Source of the DNA: an uncultured Oscillospiraceae bacterium
Lineage (GTDB): Bacteria; Bacillota; Clostridia; Oscillospirales; Oscillospiraceae
Direction: 5' to 3'
Length of the DNA: 9,515 nt
Assembly (NCBI GenBank): GCA_900762005.1
Contig: CAAFEV010000252.1
Location: 1 to 9,515, forward strand
Under the pieces are notes generated by a model, which was given only the letters and a program-made list of their open reading frames with translations, searched no databases and was not told the DNA's origin. Made by a program: the position numbers and the translations under genes. Below are positions 6,595 through 9,515 of this stretch, piece after piece (position 1 is the first letter of the stretch; each line of letters begins with the position of its first letter).

Positions 6595-7351
6595 ATGGGG
6601 ACGGCTGACATGGCCGGAGGCCGAGCAGGCAGTGGCGGAAATGCCCGCCTGCATTGTTCCGCTCGGCGCAATTGAGGCCCACGGTCCGCATATGGAGCTT
6701 TCGGTCGACAATAACATTGCAACAGAAAAATGCCGCCGTGTCTGCGAGCAGACGGATGTGATTCTGATGCCGACCATTCCGCTCGGTGTGGTCTATTCAC
6801 TCTACGGCTTTCCCGGCTCTCTGAGCATCCGCTTCGACACGATGAAGCAACTGCTCTGCGACCTGACGCAGTCGCTGCGGGAACGCGGTTTTCGCATTGT
6901 AATTTTTCACAGTCATCACGGCGGAAACTGGAGCGTTGCCAAACAGGCGGCGCGCGAATGCAGCATGAAGTACCCCGACATGATTGTTGCCTCTATGAAT
7001 GAGCTTTCCGCACTGCGCAAAGCACAGGAGCAATATTGCACCTCTCCGCACGATGACCCTTCCCGCGCACACGCCGACGAGCTGGAGACCTCGCAGGCAT
7101 TGGAATGCTGCCCGCAGAACGTCCGCATGGGGCGGGCAATCAGCAGCTATCTGGAGTTTCCCGAGGATTACAGTGCCGTGCCTTACCGCTGGTCAGATTT
7201 TTCCGCAGACGGTATGAACGGTGATGCCTCTGCCGCGACTAAGGAAAAGGGTACTGCCTTTTTGCAGGCGGAGGTTGAGGCGATGGTGCAAAAGGTGCGC
7301 GTACTGCTGCAAAATCATTTGAATGTCCCGATGATTAAGGAGATACGATGA
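6581..7351 (+). CDS. Creatininase-family metal-dependent amidohydrolase
   Basis: This 256-residue protein belongs to the creatininase family (creatininase, ArfB formamide hydrolase, MftE peptidase, and a hydrolase acting on a cyclic inosose). The metal site is recognisable: PLGAIEAHGPH at 27-37 with Glu32 and His34, Asp43 in the following DNNIA stretch, the HSHHGGN segment at 110-116 (usually NGHGGN, with His113 as ligand) and HADELETS at 164-171 with Glu167 (usually HAGELETS). The NG-to-SH change just before the ligand His is unusual. The reaction is probably hydrolytic opening of a cyclic amide or a similar C-N or C-C bond; the substrate is unknown. The start is ATG 6581 with AGGAGG at 6567-6572. 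It begins inside the last 14 bases of the alcohol dehydrogenase gene, and its stop overlaps the HPr start, so it is tightly co-translated. Confidence 0.9.
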   Translation: MALVEWGRLTWPEAEQAVAEMPACIVPLGAIEAHGPHMELSVDNNIATEKCRRVCEQTDVILMPTIPLGVVYSLYGFPGSLSIRFDTMKQLLCDLTQSLRERGFRIVIFHSHHGGNWSVAKQAARECSMKYPDMIVASMNELSALRKAQEQYCTSPHDDPSRAHADELETSQALECCPQNVRMGRAISSYLEFPEDYSAVPYRWSDFSADGMNGDASAATKEKGTAFLQAEVEAMVQKVRVLLQNHLNVPMIKEIR

Positions 7352-7620
7352 AAGAACAAACAACGACCGTAATCAATACCAGCGGGATTCATGCCAGACC
7401 CGCCGCTTTGTTTGTTTCCGAGGCAAAAAAATATGCCTCAAAAATTACGGTAACCAATCTCTCCACAGGCAAAAGCGCGGATGCAAAATCCATGCTCAAG
7501 CTTTTGACGCTCGGTCTGGGCAAGGGCGTAAGTGTACGCCTGTGCGCGGAGGGAAGCGACGAGGAAGCTGCGGTTGCGGCTTTGCTTTCCCTAATTGACG
7601 AAGGACTTGGGGAGGAATAA
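7348..7620 (+). CDS. ptsH: HPr phosphocarrier protein
   Basis: This 90-residue HPr has the active-site segment SGIHARPAA with phospho-His15 and Arg17. The AKSMLKLLTLGL segment at 46-57 contains Ser48, which matches Ser46 of Bacillus subtilis HPr (two residues are added between the sites here). In Firmicutes that Ser is phosphorylated by HPr kinase, allowing CcpA-type catabolite control, so this HPr may still be regulated or have signalling function. Its start overlaps the creatininase-family stop by ATGA. EI follows after a three-base gap. An HPr at the end of a catabolic operon is unusual, since general ptsH usually sits with ptsI elsewhere. This may be a dedicated copy for the local transporter, or the only one if the genome lacks another. 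Confidence 0.95.
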   Translation: MKEQTTTVINTSGIHARPAALFVSEAKKYASKITVTNLSTGKSADAKSMLKLLTLGLGKGVSVRLCAEGSDEEAAVAALLSLIDEGLGEE

Positions 7621-7623
7621 CCT

Positions 7624-9312
7624 ATGCTGCGATTGCAGGCAAACGCAACCTTTACCTCCGGCGCGGTGCTTGCTCCCGCCTTTGTGGTGCAGGAGCAGAA
7701 GCTGGTCGCGGAGCATCGCAATATCGCGGACACTGCCGCAGAAGCAGAACACTTTCGCGCTGCTGTTGCAAGGGTTTCTCAGGAACTTTCCTCTTTGGCG
7801 GAGCAGAATGATGTTTTTGCCGCGCATCTGGAGTTGGTGAGCGACCCGACCCTCGAAGAGGAGGTTTGCAGTGCCGTTTCCGCAGAGCACAGATGTGCCG
7901 AGTGGGTGCTGGAAGATGTGATTGCCGCTTATTATGCGGAGTTCGAAGCGATGGAGAATCCCTATTTCCGGGAACGCGCTGCTGATATCAAGGACATCGG
8001 GATGCGCCTGATGGCAGCACTGAAAAACGTATCCGATTTACGCTTTTCGGGAATCCGCGAGCATGTGATTGTTGTTGCGAAGGATCTTACCCCCTCGGAT
8101 ACGGCAAAAATGCCGCTGGAGCTGGTCGACGGCTTTCTCACGCAGGAGGGCGGCATTACCAGCCATGTTGCCATCATGGCAAAGGGGCTGGGCATTCCCG
8201 CCCTTGTCGGCGTGGAGGGACTGCTTGCGGCGGTTGAAAACGGCACAATGCTTGCCTTTGACGCGGCGACGGGCGAAATCATTACCGCGCCGGAGCCGGA
8301 TGTGCTTGCGCGATATCGCCGCTCGCTGCTTGCACAGCAAAAGCAGGCGGAAGCCTTCGCACAGGCAGCAAAGCTGCCGGCTGTGACAGCGGACGGAAAA
8401 GCTGTCCTGCTTTACGCAAACATCGGCGGCTGTGAGGAGCTTGCGCCTGCACTGCGCAACGGTGCAGCCGGCGTGGGTCTGTTCCGCACGGAATTTCTCT
8501 ATATGAACAACTCCCATTTCCCAACGGAGGAGGAACAGTTTTCCGCTTACCGGCAGGCGGCGGAGTCCCTGGACGGACGCGAGCTGATTGTCCGCACTCT
8601 GGATATCGGCGGGGATAAGACGCTTCCTTACTTTACCTTTGATGCGGAGGAGAATCCTTTCCTCGGCTGCCGCGCGATTCGCTTTTGTCTGGCGCACCCG
8701 GAGCTGTTTCGGGTGCAGCTGCGTGCGCTTTTGCGTGCGGCAGCGTACGGAAACCTGAAAATTATGTACCCGATGATGGTTGATTTGGAGGAGCTGCTTC
8801 AGGCGAACCAAATTCTGGACACCTGTAAAGCGGAGCTGGAGCATGAGGGCGTGTGCTTCCGCCGTGATACGCCGGTGGGCATGATGATTGAGACGCCCGC
8901 CTCGGTGTTGCTTGCCGAGCAGTTTGCGGCGCGGGTTGATTTTTTCAGCATCGGCACCAACGACTTAACGCAGTATGTGCTTGCAGCAGACCGGGGAAAT
9001 CGCAAGCTTTCCGCACTGTACAACCCGTTACGCCCTGCGGTGATTGCTGCCATTGACCGTGTTATCCGCGCAGCACACGCAGCGGGGATTTCGGTCGGTA
9101 TGTGCGGTGAATTTGCCGGAGATCCGCGCGCTTTTTCCCTTCTGATCGGTCTGGGACTGGACGAATTCAGTCTTTCCGCTGCTCGCATCCCCGAGTTGAA
9201 GCTGCGTTTGCAAAACCTCAACTTTTCACATGCACAGTGCCTTGCACAAGAGGCGCTCCGCTGTGATACCATGGAGAAGATTACCGCACTTCTCGGCAGT
9301 GCTTCGCAATAG
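7624..9312 (+). CDS. ptsI: PTS Enzyme I (PEP-protein phosphotransferase)
   Basis: This 562-residue Enzyme I starts the relay by autophosphorylating from PEP and passing phosphate to HPr. The phospho-His is His181 in GGITSHVAIMAKGLGIPALVG-type context (175-195), equivalent to His189 of E. coli. The PEP-binding C-terminal barrel has Arg288 (GLFRTEFLYM), Arg324 (VRTLDIGGDK), Arg350 (NPFLGCRAIR), Glu423 (MMIETPASV), Asn446-Asp447 and Arg457 (GTNDLTQYVLAADRGN) and the catalytic Cys494 (GMCGEFAGDP), so the enzyme looks fully active. The length is normal (E. coli 575). Oddities: the N-terminal glycine-rich strand, usually SPGIAIG-like, reads FTSGAVLAP, and the Arg usually found six residues after the active His is Lys187. 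These fit a paralogue specialised for its own HPr. ATG 7624 follows GGAGG (7611-7615) by eight bases. It is the last gene of the cluster. Confidence 0.97.
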   Translation: MLRLQANATFTSGAVLAPAFVVQEQKLVAEHRNIADTAAEAEHFRAAVARVSQELSSLAEQNDVFAAHLELVSDPTLEEEVCSAVSAEHRCAEWVLEDVIAAYYAEFEAMENPYFRERAADIKDIGMRLMAALKNVSDLRFSGIREHVIVVAKDLTPSDTAKMPLELVDGFLTQEGGITSHVAIMAKGLGIPALVGVEGLLAAVENGTMLAFDAATGEIITAPEPDVLARYRRSLLAQQKQAEAFAQAAKLPAVTADGKAVLLYANIGGCEELAPALRNGAAGVGLFRTEFLYMNNSHFPTEEEQFSAYRQAAESLDGRELIVRTLDIGGDKTLPYFTFDAEENPFLGCRAIRFCLAHPELFRVQLRALLRAAAYGNLKIMYPMMVDLEELLQANQILDTCKAELEHEGVCFRRDTPVGMMIETPASVLLAEQFAARVDFFSIGTNDLTQYVLAADRGNRKLSALYNPLRPAVIAAIDRVIRAAHAAGISVGMCGEFAGDPRAFSLLIGLGLDEFSLSAARIPELKLRLQNLNFSHAQCLAQEALRCDTMEKITALLGSASQ

Positions 9313-9331
9313 CGCATTTCCGCGTTTTTTT
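9313..9331 (+). terminator. Weak candidate terminator just after Enzyme I
   Basis: A run of seven T residues at 9325-9331 begins 12 bases after the EI stop codon. It is preceded by only a three-base-pair GC stem (9313-9315 with 9322-9324, loop of six), so the hairpin is poor. It could be the operon's intrinsic terminator, or transcription may continue to the larger hairpins downstream. Low confidence. Confidence 0.3.
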
Positions 9332-9378
9332 CCTTATTCTTTCTTAAAAGGCAAAGTGCGTTCTCTGCGGAAGGATTA

Positions 9379-9419
9379 CGGCTCTGGGCAGCAGTCCGTC
9401 TGACTGCCGCCCAGAGCCG
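9379..9419. other. Very strong 41-base hairpin downstream of the operon
   Basis: Eleven GC-rich base pairs (9379-9389 with 9409-9419), one A-C mismatch, and six further pairs (9391-9396 with 9402-9407) close a five-base loop CGTCT. Neither strand has a T tract after the stem, so this is not a standard intrinsic terminator despite its position. It could be a 3'-end-protecting stem, a non-canonical terminator or part of a dispersed palindromic repeat. The structure is certain by pairing; the function is open. Confidence 0.65.
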
Positions 9420-9431
9420 CCTCAAGGTGTA

Positions 9432-9448
9432 TTGCCCCGAGGGGGCAA
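9432..9448. other. Perfect 7-bp GC-rich hairpin with GAG loop
   Basis: TTGCCCC at 9432-9438 pairs exactly with GGGGCAA at 9442-9448 around a three-base loop. It lies 12 bases after the larger hairpin and has no following T tract on either strand. With its neighbours it forms a series of palindromes in a region with no recognisable gene. The rest of 9313-9515 shows no gene I can recognise. Confidence 0.5.
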
Positions 9449-9491
9449 GAGAAGGTGGTCTGGACCATTCGAGTCCTTATCGTCCGTTACC

Positions 9492-9514
9492 AAAAAAAGA
9501 CACCCTATCGGGTG
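9492..9514 (-). terminator. Intrinsic terminator for a minus-strand gene beyond the right edge
   Basis: Read on the minus strand, CACCC (complement of 9510-9514), a four-base loop GATA and GGGTG (complement of 9501-9505) form a stem. Two bases later come seven T residues (complement of 9492-9498). This is a typical Rho-independent terminator shape for transcription entering from the right, implying a convergent neighbour outside the window. On the plus strand the A tract precedes the same stem, so it may also end this operon if T residues follow beyond base 9515. The stem may extend past the window edge, so its full strength cannot be judged. Confidence 0.6.
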
Positions 9515-9515
9515 C

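Noticed and set aside
8233..8247. Possible CcpA (cre) site resembling TGAAAACGGCACAA
   Set aside because: It has several mismatches to the cre consensus in the second half and lies inside Enzyme I coding sequence.
8038..8844. Long minus-strand open frame (268 codons)
   Set aside because: It lies opposite Enzyme I, whose motifs are intact throughout, and its protein is Arg/Cys/His-rich without family features.
9462..9476. tRNA T-arm-like stretch containing ATTCGAGTCC
   Set aside because: Only a four-base stem forms, and no acceptor, D or anticodon arms can be placed around it.

Overview
The window is one dense, same-strand gene cluster covering about 9.3 kb, followed by about 200 bases of hairpin-rich non-coding DNA. 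All twelve genes read left to right. Gaps are at most 18 bases or are overlaps, except for two gaps of 57 and 61 bases that each hold an inverted repeat. Almost every gene has a clear GGAGG-type ribosome binding site about 8 bases before its ATG. The style of these sites, the moderately GC-rich coding, an HPr with the Ser that HPr kinase recognises, and a mannose-class PTS all suggest a Gram-positive anaerobe, most likely Clostridia (an Oscillospiraceae-like gut bacterium). The taxon is inference; no rRNA or other marker gene is present.

Layout: (1) 1-2032 encodes the membrane half of a mannose-family PTS: IIB (5' end cut by the window edge), IIC and IID. (2) 2094-4606 encodes three TIM-barrel-type enzymes: an orphan tryptophan-synthase-alpha-like protein, a phosphotriesterase-family metal hydrolase and a BtpA/SgcQ-family protein. 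(3) 4624-5408 encodes a small two-helix membrane protein with a His/Cys metal-binding motif, translationally coupled to the missing PTS component, IIA. (4) 5410-7351 encodes an iron-type alcohol dehydrogenase and a creatininase-family hydrolase. (5) 7348-9312 encodes a private HPr and Enzyme I. (6) 9313-9515 holds three clear hairpins, one of them terminator-shaped for transcription arriving from the right.

Together these encode a complete phosphorelay in one transcription unit: PEP to EI to HPr to IIA to IIB to sugar, through IIC/IID. It is bundled with at least five putative catabolic enzymes. The reading I favour is uptake and phosphorylation of an unidentified carbohydrate, followed by hydrolytic ring or lactone/amide opening (phosphotriesterase-like and creatininase-like), redox by the Fe-ADH and possible retro-aldol cleavage by the TrpA-like barrel. 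The substrate cannot be named from sequence. The novelty lies in this combination, especially the orphan TrpA homologue with an altered catalytic position and the metal-motif membrane protein.
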